Shown here in pieces: positions 47,223 to 54,169 of a stretch of DNA of 64,000 nt. This stretch comes from a virus. Numbering within the stretch: position 1 is the stretch's first letter; every line of letters starts with the position of its first letter. Made by a program: the position numbers and the translations under genes. The notes beneath the pieces were generated by a model, which had not been told where the DNA came from, did not search any database, and saw only the letters and a list, made by a program, of their open reading frames with translations. The DNA lies in IMG/VR virus record IMGVR_UViG_3300044729_001490, positions 1 through 64,000 of that record, one strand, 5' to 3'.

Positions 47223-47369
47223 TCATGACAATTTCCAAGGACCAACTACACGGACAATACAGGCATCTGGCATATCTTCCAAAATCTTTGCAGTTGCTTG
47301 CTCTTTAGTTTCGCACCTTACGTTTTTAGTGCCTTCGATTCCATTCACGGTGTATGTGACTTCAAACAT
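47223..47369 (-). CDS. Hypothetical protein
   Basis: A 48-residue protein, start ATG 47369 behind GGAGG. Short beta-alpha-beta pattern (FEVTYTVNGIEGTKNVRCETKEQATAKILEDM, then CIVRVVGPW). It could be a small binding domain. It starts 3 nt after the upstream gene's stop. Confidence 0.45.
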   Translation of the reverse strand: MFEVTYTVNGIEGTKNVRCETKEQATAKILEDMPDACIVRVVGPWKLS

Positions 47370-47371
47370 TA

Positions 47372-47665
47372 CTATGCCTCCACGTTTGTTGTACTGTCCT
47401 CGATTGCTTTGACCGCCGCATCTGCTCCCGCTTGACATCCGCGAACGTACTCGGCCATCAACGCTTTAGCTTCATCGCTCGAATCGATTCCGTCCCATCC
47501 AAACTTTGTTTTCACAAAACTAGAATCGGCGTTGATTAGCATTCCATCCCAGCCATCGCAACCGGCATCGGCGGATTCGCTTTCGCGAGCCATTTCGTTG
47601 CCGTGCTCGAATCCCAGATCGTAGGCTTGCGATAGTGTCAACAGTGCAATTGTGTTGTTCGTCAT
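47372..47665 (-). CDS. Hypothetical protein behind leader B
   Basis: A 97-residue protein (MTNNTIALLTLSQAYDLG). Acidic, soluble, with a short hydrophobic core (EAKALMAEYVRGCQAGADAAVKAI). AAGGAGATT precedes the start, the same ribosome site as behind leader A. No family. The 82-nt leader carries the repeated structure. Confidence 0.5.
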   Translation of the reverse strand: MTNNTIALLTLSQAYDLGFEHGNEMARESESADAGCDGWDGMLINADSSFVKTKFGWDGIDSSDEAKALMAEYVRGCQAGADAAVKAIEDSTTNVEA

Positions 47666-47693
47666 TTGTGAATCTCCTTGATTGTGTAGTGGT

Positions 47694-47736
47694 CCTGCGA
47701 CGATGCAGGCGGTCGGGGTCGGGCGAACCCCTCACG
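47694..47736 (-). promoter_or_regulatory. Structured leader B (paired with leader A)
   Basis: Same three blocks as leader A (GGCGGTCGG at 47708, GGGCGAA at 47721, CCTCACG at 47730 on the plus strand), with a GGGGT/ACCCC stem in place of A's TCACT/AGTGA and a second hairpin CCTGC/GCAGG. Confidence 0.6.
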
Positions 47737-47747
47737 CGCAAAACGTC

Positions 47748-48044
47748 TTAGTCCTTCGTTCTCGCCCATCCGTAAGCGTAAGCAATTGATAGTTGGTATT
47801 TCATGGTTTCTTCGTGTCCGCTTCCCATTGCTGCCATACATTCAACATGATCCGCGCCGAGGTAAGTCTGCTTGTTCTGCGCAAGGTAATGGCTTGCCTC
47901 TTGGAGTTTCTTCCAGACGTGTTCAGCTCCCAGCCAATCGCCGTTGCCTCTAGGTAGTTTCGCTTGTCTCTTCTCAACTGGCGACAATTCCATTGGCTTG
48001 AGTGGGCAATTGTTTTCCCAGAATATTTTTGAAGGCCTTGTCAT
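47748..48044 (-). CDS. Hypothetical protein
   Basis: A 98-residue protein (MTRPSKIFWENNCPLKPMEL). Contains helices with the repeated pattern LGAEHVWKKLQEASHYLAQ / YLGADHVECMAAMG, suggesting duplicated segments. It overlaps the upstream gene by 4 nt. No family. Confidence 0.5.
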   Translation of the reverse strand: MTRPSKIFWENNCPLKPMELSPVEKRQAKLPRGNGDWLGAEHVWKKLQEASHYLAQNKQTYLGADHVECMAAMGSGHEETMKYQLSIAYAYGWARTKD

Positions 48045-48265
48045 TTCACGACTCCATTTCTTAGTTCTGTCGCGGTTTCCCAGTTGCAGTAAATGAATCC
48101 ACGCGATTCCGCTTTAGAATCGACAACCGCCATCTTGTACGTGACCGACTCAGCGTGTTTGATTGCGTCCAATAGGCGAGCGTATTGCCCAGCTGGAACT
48201 ACCTCGGGGTAGTCCGAGTATGCTTCGACGTTGAACACCTTGTATCGTTCGTCTGTTGTTGCCAT
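48041..48265 (-). CDS. Hypothetical protein
   Basis: A 74-residue protein with AAGGATTG before the ATG. Beta-alpha arrangement (YKVFNVEAYSDYPE, YKMAVVDSKAESRGFIYCNW). No family. The stop overlaps the next gene by ATGA. Confidence 0.5.
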   Translation of the reverse strand: MATTDERYKVFNVEAYSDYPEVVPAGQYARLLDAIKHAESVTYKMAVVDSKAESRGFIYCNWETATELRNGVVK

Positions 48266-48269
48266 TGTT

Positions 48270-48461
48270 TCAATCCTTCTCTTTTGTTTTAGTTAGTGTG
48301 ATTTCTTGTGACGCGAAAAGCGCGTGCTCCATGTTGCAAAGTAAGTTCATCAGACCTTCAGCCCAATCGGGTAATGGCTGCCCCTTTTCGCCGTACTCTG
48401 CAAAGAGCAATTGCCCGAATTCGTTTGCTTGGTCGGTTAGCAGTTCTAGATTGATTTTCAT
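48270..48461 (-). CDS. Hypothetical small acidic protein
   Basis: A 63-residue helical acidic protein (INLELLTDQANEFGQLLFAEYG, WAEGLMNLLCNMEHALF). Starts with ATG overlapping the upstream gene's stop. No family. Confidence 0.45.
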   Translation of the reverse strand: MKINLELLTDQANEFGQLLFAEYGEKGQPLPDWAEGLMNLLCNMEHALFASQEITLTKTKEKD

Positions 48462-48685
48462 TTCGATATCCTTTCGCGGTTTAGCTTGGCGACCTCTTTT
48501 TTGTACTCAGTAACAGAACACTCTCCGATGCTCAATCGTGAGCCATCTGGTAGCGGCAGAGTGCCGACATAGCCTTTCATGTTGAAGTACAGTTGGTCGA
48601 AGAGCTTGCCATCGACCAGAACGTCATAGCGCGGCGTGCGCTCTAGCATTTGGCATCCGCGCGTTGTCTTAACGAGTTTAATCAT
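48458..48685 (-). CDS. Hypothetical protein
   Basis: A 75-residue protein (MIKLVKTTRGCQMLERTPRY). It has a strand-rich middle (YDVLVDGKLFDQLYFNMKGYVGTLPL) and Lys-rich end. No family. Translationally coupled to the downstream gene by ATGA. Confidence 0.45.
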   Translation of the reverse strand: MIKLVKTTRGCQMLERTPRYDVLVDGKLFDQLYFNMKGYVGTLPLPDGSRLSIGECSVTEYKKEVAKLNRERISK

Positions 48686-48696
48686 GGTCTTATTCC

Positions 48697-49320
48697 TTAG
48701 AATTTGAGAAATGCGATGTTTTTATCGGCAGCGAAGCAAGCCTTGCAGCGTGCGCATGTGGTTCGTTTTTCGGCTGGGACGCCCTTACGCTTTTGCGCAT
48801 CCACTGGGCAAAGAAACTCATCGGCTTGGCGTTCAGTCGCCTCGTTGATGACTCTCGCGGTTCTCCATCCGTTGGCGTTGTGTGCTGCTTTCTCGTCGGC
48901 AGAATCACAGCTCGCTAGGATGTGCAGATTGCTCGGTAAGTCTTTGGGTGTGATTCCAGCCTTGCGCCACTCTGCCGCTGCGTGTGTGTAGCCCCAACCC
49001 GTCAACCAGGGAGCTTTTTTGTGCAATGCGATGACGGCGCGGACGAACGCCTTATCGAGTGTCTTACGACCGTTTGCGAGAGTCTTGAGCCAATCACCAC
49101 TAACCAAATGCCTTGCAAGTGTATTGCCTGCTAAAGCCATCAGGTCGCCGTTATCGTCGGCAGACTTTGTGGCGTGGATGCCAACGTGCCCACGTTGGGC
49201 ATAGCATCCATTCCCCAGCAATGGGCAGGATGGAGGGCAAGTAATTCCGACGGGTCTGTAGGTCGTTCCAACGCCTGGTCCGAGCTTGGCGTTGTTGCCG
49301 TTTGAAACTACTTTGAGCAT
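48697..49320 (-). CDS. Phage GP88-like Cys-rich protein (conserved, unknown function)
   Basis: A 207-residue protein. The start (MLKVVSNGNNAKLGPGVGTTYRPVG) and the Cys cluster TCPPSCPLLGNGCYAQRG, together with a C-terminal CPVDAQ...TTCARCKACF, match a family of phage proteins annotated as gene product 88-like with two paired Cys sites that could hold zinc or an iron-sulphur centre. Function is not established. The start shares its first base with the RadC stop region. Confidence 0.6.
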   Translation of the reverse strand: MLKVVSNGNNAKLGPGVGTTYRPVGITCPPSCPLLGNGCYAQRGHVGIHATKSADDNGDLMALAGNTLARHLVSGDWLKTLANGRKTLDKAFVRAVIALHKKAPWLTGWGYTHAAAEWRKAGITPKDLPSNLHILASCDSADEKAAHNANGWRTARVINEATERQADEFLCPVDAQKRKGVPAEKRTTCARCKACFAADKNIAFLKF

Positions 49321-49763
49321 TACATAGACTCCAATACAGAAGTCGCGTAATCGCCAACAACGATATGGTCGAGAACCTTGATTCCGACGATATCGCCCAC
49401 CTTTTGGAGCATTTCGGTAACTGCTCGGTCTTGACGGCTCGGTGTCGGGTCGCCTGATGGGTGGTTGTGAATGAGCAAAATGCTCGCGGCGGCGTCGGCA
49501 ATGGCTGCCCTGAATACTTCTCGGGGATGCACTAGCGAAGCGTCTAGCGTGCCTCTAGTGATGCGTACAACGCGACGAACTCGGAGTTGTGTGTCGAGTG
49601 TCGCAATCAAGAACTCTTCTTGGTCGAGTTTGTCGGCGAAATATTCGCCAAGACAGTTTTTCGCCCACTCGCAAGCGGCTGCCGACGAGTTGATTTTCGT
49701 CGACTGGTAGTGAGTTGCGGACTCGCCGACTTTCTGGAAGCGTGTTTCAAACACTGTTTTCAT
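49320..49763 (-). CDS. RadC-family JAB/MPN metalloprotease-like protein
   Basis: A 147-residue protein. The JAMM signature HNHPSGDPTPSRQD (His-x-His, Ser, Asp) sits in residues about 98-111, followed by a VGIKVLDHIVVGD strand characteristic of RadC. The N-terminal helical RadC region is reduced. JAB proteins can remove ubiquitin-like tags or act as nucleases in phage and mobile DNA; the substrate is unknown. A ribosome site AAGAAGGATTG precedes the start. Confidence 0.8.
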   Translation of the reverse strand: MKTVFETRFQKVGESATHYQSTKINSSAAACEWAKNCLGEYFADKLDQEEFLIATLDTQLRVRRVVRITRGTLDASLVHPREVFRAAIADAAASILLIHNHPSGDPTPSRQDRAVTEMLQKVGDIVGIKVLDHIVVGDYATSVLESM

Positions 49764-49812
49764 TGGTCAATCCTTCTTAGATTGGCTTGGTGGTAGCTGC
49801 CATCGTCAGTAC

Positions 49813-49848
49813 CTCGGAACTACCCGAGATAAACGCCCGAAGGCGTTT
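49813..49848 (-). terminator. Two tandem hairpins after gene ending at 49854
   Basis: On the minus strand, AAACGCC-TTCG-GGCGTTT (a UUCG-type tetraloop hairpin) is followed by CTCGG/CCGAG. There is no long T-run, so termination is probable rather than certain; it may instead act as a processing or stabilising structure. Confidence 0.45.
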
Positions 49849-49853
49849 CGGCT

Positions 49854-50240
49854 TTAGTTTGCTGCCTTCAGTTCTGGTTTAATAACGAAACACTTCGAAG
49901 TCATCGTTTGAAACTCCGATTCGATGCGGCCTAGGATTCTTTCGGCGGTGTGCTCGCGGAATAGCATGGAACACTCAACGTCTAGGTCTTTCCATTCGCC
50001 ACCCTTGGAAACGTCCCATTCTATTTCGACTGACTCCTCTGTGATGGAAACGCAGAAAAAGTAGCCGCCGTCTCTATTGTGGAGCATGACTTGGCTCGCG
50101 TCCTCTGTGTAGACAAGCCCTGCGAAAAACTCGCGCAAGAATTCCGACACCTCTTTAGTGATTCCGGCGGCGTTCAATACTGATTGTGCTTCGATGAGGT
50201 AATCCAAAGCAGTCTTTTGTTTAAGTTCTTGTTCTGTCAT
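49854..50240 (-). CDS. Hypothetical protein
   Basis: A 128-residue protein. ATG 50240 (MTEQELKQKTALDYL) has AAGGATTAAGAA upstream; a longer frame to 50369 lacks support. Helical, acidic; residues around SVEIEWDVSKGGEW suggest a beta element. No family. This is the first gene of the minus-strand block next to the divergent control region. Confidence 0.5.
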   Translation of the reverse strand: MTEQELKQKTALDYLIEAQSVLNAAGITKEVSEFLREFFAGLVYTEDASQVMLHNRDGGYFFCVSITEESVEIEWDVSKGGEWKDLDVECSMLFREHTAERILGRIESEFQTMTSKCFVIKPELKAAN

Positions 50241-50540
50241 TTTCTTAATCCTTCGTAGATAGTGGACTTGGGACCATTCCCCTATACGCCGCGAAGTGCG
50301 GGTCTGTACTATGTCCATTGTCGCCACCTGCGTTTCGGTGTCAATACTATTTCTTCCAACATTGGGCATAAAATAGGGCAGATTCTACAAAATAGCCTGT
50401 TTTCCCTGCGTTTGCTGCGTGTTTTTTTGGGGTAATGAGTGCTTAAATCTGGTACTATTGGGTCGTTTCGGAGGCTGTTTTGTGCTGTCTTGGGTGGTGT
50501 CCGATGCGGTCGCTTTAATGAGAGACTGCACGGAGCCAGG
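50241..50540. promoter_or_regulatory. Divergent control region; extended -10 element at 50450-50458
   Basis: This 300-nt stretch has no supported gene on either strand. It separates the minus-strand block from the plus-strand 50.6 kb gene. TGGTACTAT (50450-50458) matches an extended -10 box for the plus strand and resembles TGGTAGTAT at 54791. No convincing -35 is seen. Open frames here are shadows. Confidence 0.4.
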
Positions 50541-50603
50541 ATGAGCGACGAAGTGCAACCGCCAGCAAGCAAACAAACGCAAGCAAACCAAAGGAAACCA
50601 TGA
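50541..50603 (+). CDS. 20-residue leader ORF
   Basis: ATG 50541 behind GGAG, encoding MSDEVQPPASKQTQANQRKP, stops at a TGA that overlaps the next gene's ATG (ATGA). It is likely a leader peptide for translational coupling; functional peptide is uncertain. Confidence 0.4.
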   Translation: MSDEVQPPASKQTQANQRKP

Positions 50604-51289
50604 CGAAACAAACGCTGATGATGACCGTGTTCAAGCGACTGAAAGCCGAGAATCGCTGGGACGAAGCAGAACCCGTAAGGGATGAGCTGGCGACCCGTGC
50701 CAGAGACCTCCGCCTTAAAGGACAGGACGCCCAGAACTACACGTATACCGAACTCGCCAAGAAATACCCTCCACTGGACGGCTCGAAACCTGAAACGGCA
50801 ATCAGCGAGGATCCAGCAAACGAGCGAAAACCAAGCAAACCAGCAAAACAGCAACTTGAAACGGGGGACGCCGCCCGTTTTTCGACCGCGGCAGACGTGG
50901 CACCTTTTCCAGTCCAAGACGTGGCACCTTTTTCCAAAAGTGGCGATTTGTCAGTGTCAGGATTGTCAAAAATCCCTGAGAATTGGGGCGATTTGCCGTC
51001 TAACGCGCAGCTGAGCGCCGAGGTTAGCTGGGTGCAGGCAAACAGGCTTCGGGTGGTCCGCGAAACGGCTGATGGAGTCGTTGTCGACCTGTCTCGGGCG
51101 TTGTCGCCAGCGCCGTCCTACGCGACCCTCGGCTGGCTCGAAACCTCGATCAAGACGTACGCTAAGTTCGTGGATGTTGCCGCCAAAGCGACCGCGACGC
51201 AGGATAGCGAGGCGGCTGAGATCCGCCGCGAGCAACAATCCATCGAGGAGGTTCGCCGACTGTTGGCGTCGATGCTGGAGGCTGATTAA
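50600..51289 (+). CDS. Candidate small terminase subunit / DNA-recognition protein
   Basis: A 229-residue protein. The N-terminal helices (VFKRLKAENRWDEAEPVRDELATRA) lead to a Pro/Lys linker with two copies of DVAPF, then a conserved C-terminal segment (WVQANRLRVVRETADGVVVDLS, PAPSYATLGWLETSIKTYAKF, EEVRRLLASML). Genes with this C-terminus often lie upstream of large terminase genes in phages, so small terminase is my suggestion. There is no visible HTH signature, so this is uncertain. It ends 38 nt before a palindrome. Confidence 0.4.
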   Translation: MTKQTLMMTVFKRLKAENRWDEAEPVRDELATRARDLRLKGQDAQNYTYTELAKKYPPLDGSKPETAISEDPANERKPSKPAKQQLETGDAARFSTAADVAPFPVQDVAPFSKSGDLSVSGLSKIPENWGDLPSNAQLSAEVSWVQANRLRVVRETADGVVVDLSRALSPAPSYATLGWLETSIKTYAKFVDVAAKATATQDSEAAEIRREQQSIEEVRRLLASMLEAD

Positions 51290-51327
51290 GGCGTTTCCCC
51301 TGTGTTTTCATTGGTGGAAGTCAATTC

Positions 51328-51344
51328 TGTGACACGCTGTCACA
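51328..51344. repeat. Dispersed palindrome, copy 8 (inverted centre CGC)
   Basis: TGTGACACGCTGTCACA: the same dyad in the opposite orientation, with CGC at the centre. It is followed 13 nt later by a short 19-residue frame (ATG 51361) that ends at 51423. Confidence 0.85.
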
Positions 51345-52235
51345 AAATCTAGGCGTCGAGATGGCTAGCGATGTCGGCAATGACCGCTTTGCAGGAAACC
51401 TCGTATTTCGCAGGGATTTATAGGTTTTCACCCCTAGTCCGACACCAACAAGTATGGGCTACGTGGTGCGTGTGGACTGCTGGTGCTCATGTGTGCAGGC
51501 TGCTAGCTGTGGGATGCTGGCTACGCTTGGGTGCTTGGCGCACGGCGTGTGCGCTGTTTACGCGAGGCTAGCGCGTGGTGCTGCGAGCTGTGACGCAAGC
51601 AGGCACCGAGGCGTTGAAGGGCTAGAAGTGCAGGGATTCGTTGGGTTTTTGTGCGTGCAAGGTGATGGCAGCGGAAACGTAACCACACCCCCACCCCACC
51701 GTCGCGGGACTCCTGACGAATGTCCATTTTTCGTCAGCCCTAATTTTCAAGTGCGTGTCTGGGTCAATGCTCCTGGCGTTAGTTTTTGGCTAACTGAGTT
51801 AGTTATTAGCTAACTGGGGATAGTAGTGGGTTTAGTGTCTCTGAGGGGCATTTTGTTAAAGCGGTTGGTGGCAACTTTTCCAGTACAAAACACCTCCAGG
51901 AGTGAAGTGTTGGAGGTCTAACGGAATTTGAACCGCGACAGCCACCCATGCCTCGCGCTCCGAAGTACCACTCTAAAATCAGCCACAATTTCCAGTTGCG
52001 TTGACGGGTCAATGGTGTTATGTTGCTAGTGTGCTTGTCGCAGGGTTCTTAAGAATGATGGCCATCGACTACGCGATTAGGATTGCAACCGAAAGCGAGA
52101 CGGCAGCAAGGGATATTACGGTTCGATTCCGTTGTGTTGCGACTTGAGAATCCTGCGACTGGCATTCTGGTGGAATCCGCCATGTTTAGGCGTTGTGGTT
52201 TTGTAGTGTGAGGCTGGTTAGGATAGTGCCTTTGT
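51345..52235. other. 0.9 kb noncoding, G/T-rich region
   Basis: No convincing gene. The stretch 51440-51610 is rich in G and T with many TGCTGG/GCTAGC words. Two hairpins GTTAG/CTAAC (51778-51794) and AGTTAG/CTAACT (51797-51815) lie in tandem and give iteron-like repeats. The region also holds a 17-bp long-range helix (separate entry). It lies between the small-terminase candidate and the metallopeptidase gene and could be an origin, packaging signal or ncRNA cluster; the function is unknown. Confidence 0.5.
52037..52159 (+). ncRNA. Structured RNA closed by a 17-bp helix, with T-arm-like hairpin
   Basis: Segment 52037-52053 pairs with 52143-52159 in all 17 positions (two G-U). Inside is ACGG-TTCGATT-CCGT, a tRNA T-arm-like hairpin. 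A competing pairing GTCGCAG/TTGCGAC (52037-52043 with 52137-52143) is possible. It is not a canonical tRNA: D- and anticodon arms are not recognisable. Confidence 0.4.
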
Positions 52236-52955
52236 TTGAAGTGGGACCCGGGACAGTATCTGATGTTGTTTTCAAAGTTTCCTAGTTATAAGTGCGAAGC
52301 TCCAATTGAACCTCAGAGTCTTTCAGAGGTTAATTTCCGTCCTTCGATGTTGGAGATTCCTGTTTTTTCAGACGACCGAGAGATTACTTATCAGCTGCAA
52401 ACGCTTTATCGAAACGGGTCGTACAACTCAACGATTCGGCTGGATTTCATACAGCCAATTTTTGATTACATGGCTGAGACTAAGGCAATTCGCTTTCGCA
52501 GGGTTTCTCAAGGCGCAAGATTGATTATTGAGCAAAGCAATCGTTCAAAAGGAAAGAATGTTTTTGCTTGGGCAGGCGGAAACAAAATTAGCTTGTCGCC
52601 TGATGCAAATTACGGACGAAGCGTTTACACGACAGCCGTTGTGCTGTGCCACGAGTTTTTACATTGCGCAGGAGGAAGTTCGCATTCTAAAAAAGCAGAA
52701 CCATTAATGGCTGCTAATGGAGGGACGACAGGTGGGTTTACTGCTTTAGACGAACCGTGGTGGAAGGCTTACGCATGGAAAGGCTCAGCAAGACCTGAAG
52801 CTGGCGGTCTTAGAAAGCGATTTGGAAGTGTACAAACACTTGAGGGTCGTGATTTGTCAGGTGAAGAAATTGCTATTGAAAAACTTTTTAGCTCAAGTGG
52901 TTGTGGTTGCGAAATGTCGTGGTTAGAACTTTTTTTTGGAGTAATGGAACCGTGA
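52236..52955 (+). CDS. Zinc metallopeptidase (HExxH, metzincin-like)
   Basis: A 239-residue protein. HEFLHCAGGSSH (139-150) gives HExxH plus a later His, and PLMAANGG resembles the Met-turn. The spacing to the third His is one residue longer than in classical metzincins. Start is uncertain: TTG 52236 or ATG 52263. The sequence is AT-richer than neighbours, suggesting recent acquisition. It could cleave host proteins or the cell wall/virion proteins. It overlaps the GNAT gene by GTGA. Confidence 0.6.
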   Translation: MKWDPGQYLMLFSKFPSYKCEAPIEPQSLSEVNFRPSMLEIPVFSDDREITYQLQTLYRNGSYNSTIRLDFIQPIFDYMAETKAIRFRRVSQGARLIIEQSNRSKGKNVFAWAGGNKISLSPDANYGRSVYTTAVVLCHEFLHCAGGSSHSKKAEPLMAANGGTTGGFTALDEPWWKAYAWKGSARPEAGGLRKRFGSVQTLEGRDLSGEEIAIEKLFSSSGCGCEMSWLELFFGVMEP

Positions 52956-53413
52956 AAACAAAAACGCACAATTATTTGCGATGGTTAATTTTTCGCGATA
53001 TGCCGACAGTTGTGGATATTGAAAACGAAAGTTTCAGCAATCCTTGGACTAAAAAGGAGTTTGTTCGCTGCATGAGCAATTGCAACGTCATTGGTATGGT
53101 AGCTGAAGTTAACAATGAAGTTGTTGGCTACATGATTTACGAAATAATGCCGAAAGAAATAACTCTTCTTTCGTTTGCGGTTCACCCAAAACATCGAAGA
53201 AGTGGCGTCGGAAGAACTTTGATTGAAAGATTGATTTACAAACTTGATAAAGGGCGAAGAAACAGAATATTGGCTGCAGTTCGCGAAAGAAACCTCGAAG
53301 CTCAACTATTTCTTCGCAATATGGGGTTTCTTTGTACTCAAGTGCTGACGGATTATTACGAGAATGTCACAGAAGATGCGTACATGATGGAGTATTTTAT
53401 AAGTGACAATTGA
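52952..53413 (+). CDS. GNAT N-acetyltransferase (RimI-like)
   Basis: A 153-residue protein. GTG 52952 overlaps the peptidase stop (GTGA). The domain has ITLLSFAVHPKHRRSGVGRTLIERLIYKL, the acetyl-CoA loop Q/R-x-x-G-x-G/A, and the C-terminal NLEAQLFLRNMGF, very like RimI. It would acetylate protein N-termini or other amines. Its low GC and pairing with the metallopeptidase mark a moron pair. Confidence 0.8.
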   Translation: MKTKTHNYLRWLIFRDMPTVVDIENESFSNPWTKKEFVRCMSNCNVIGMVAEVNNEVVGYMIYEIMPKEITLLSFAVHPKHRRSGVGRTLIERLIYKLDKGRRNRILAAVRERNLEAQLFLRNMGFLCTQVLTDYYENVTEDAYMMEYFISDN

Positions 53414-53581
53414 GCAACCTTGGCGTGGGAGCGTCGTAACGGGACGCAAAACGCTGGTGAGCACTAGAGCCGCGAGTCTTCATAATCGCAATCGGTGCAG
53501 CAGGGAGGCTGGCCTCAGAGGAAGAGCCGTCCCTGCAATTTTTTAGCGGTGATTGGTTGTAAAAAACTAAAGGAACAAAAC
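53414..53581 (+). ncRNA. Probable small structured RNA with terminator
   Basis: The 168-nt gap contains GCGTC-GTAACGG-GACGC and a final GC-rich hairpin GCAGGGA/TCCCTGC (53500-53536) followed by six T (53539-53544), a good intrinsic terminator. The intervening sequence is GC-rich compared with neighbours. It could be a 5' regulatory leader of the next gene or an independent small RNA. Confidence 0.4.
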
Positions 53582-54139
53582 ATGATATATTCGAAATCTG
53601 GCGACATACCAACTCATCAATACTGCTACGTCGAGCAAAGGTACATAACTGGCGGCGAGTTGCAAGGTGTTGAACCCTGCGTTTGGTTCGGTATTGTTGC
53701 CTACACCGGCAGAGTGTGGGGCTGTCAGATTATGTTGAAATGCGGCGCAGTGTATCGCGAAGTTCCGTTGCATGCACTGAGCTTTTGCAAGCAGCCAATC
53801 CCTGAATGGTCACCCGCACTTGCGCAACATTGGGATTGCTACGGCAATGAGTTTTCGACTCTGTGCTACAAATATCTTTACGGATTGGATGTAAAAGCAA
53901 GATGCGCATTCGACCAAGAGCACGAAGGTAAATATTTGTTTACAGCAATTCCGGTTGGAGATGCTTACTCCGAAGCTCCTGACGAAGCAAAAGAGTTTGC
54001 CTTTATCCAACTCGACAACGGCAGAGTTACATGCCAGCCAACAAACAGATTGTTGTTTATTGATAAATCGTTTACTTCTCGCGACGCCGAGTGGCCCAAG
54101 CACCTTAGACCTCTTGAAACAACGTACCACGCAGAATGA
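53582..54139 (+). CDS. Hypothetical protein
   Basis: A 185-residue protein starting at ATG 53582 with AAAGGAAC upstream. Several Cys residues and mixed beta-strands (YCYVEQRYITGGEL, VWFGIVAYTGRVWGCQIMLKCGAVYREV). No domain recognised. It faces the minus-strand recombinase gene convergently. Confidence 0.5.
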   Translation: MIYSKSGDIPTHQYCYVEQRYITGGELQGVEPCVWFGIVAYTGRVWGCQIMLKCGAVYREVPLHALSFCKQPIPEWSPALAQHWDCYGNEFSTLCYKYLYGLDVKARCAFDQEHEGKYLFTAIPVGDAYSEAPDEAKEFAFIQLDNGRVTCQPTNRLLFIDKSFTSRDAEWPKHLRPLETTYHAE

Positions 54140-54140
54140 A

Positions 54141-54169
54141 AAATTTTGTGACAGCGTGTCACTAAATTT
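54141..54169. repeat. Dispersed palindrome, copy 9 (between convergent genes)
   Basis: 13-nt arms with one mismatch around GCG. Lies at the convergence of the hypothetical gene and the minus-strand recombinase, so here it precedes no start codon. Confidence 0.85.

Noticed and set aside
51454-51813. Plus-strand 119-residue frame, Cys-rich
   Set aside because: Composition is that of G/T-rich noncoding DNA, with no ribosome site and no protein-like pattern.
51806-52012. Minus-strand frame near 51.9 kb and a possible tRNA (T-arm-like CGGTTCAAATTCCG) on the minus strand
   Set aside because: No pairing acceptor or anticodon arm; T-loop would have eight bases. Not supportable as a gene.
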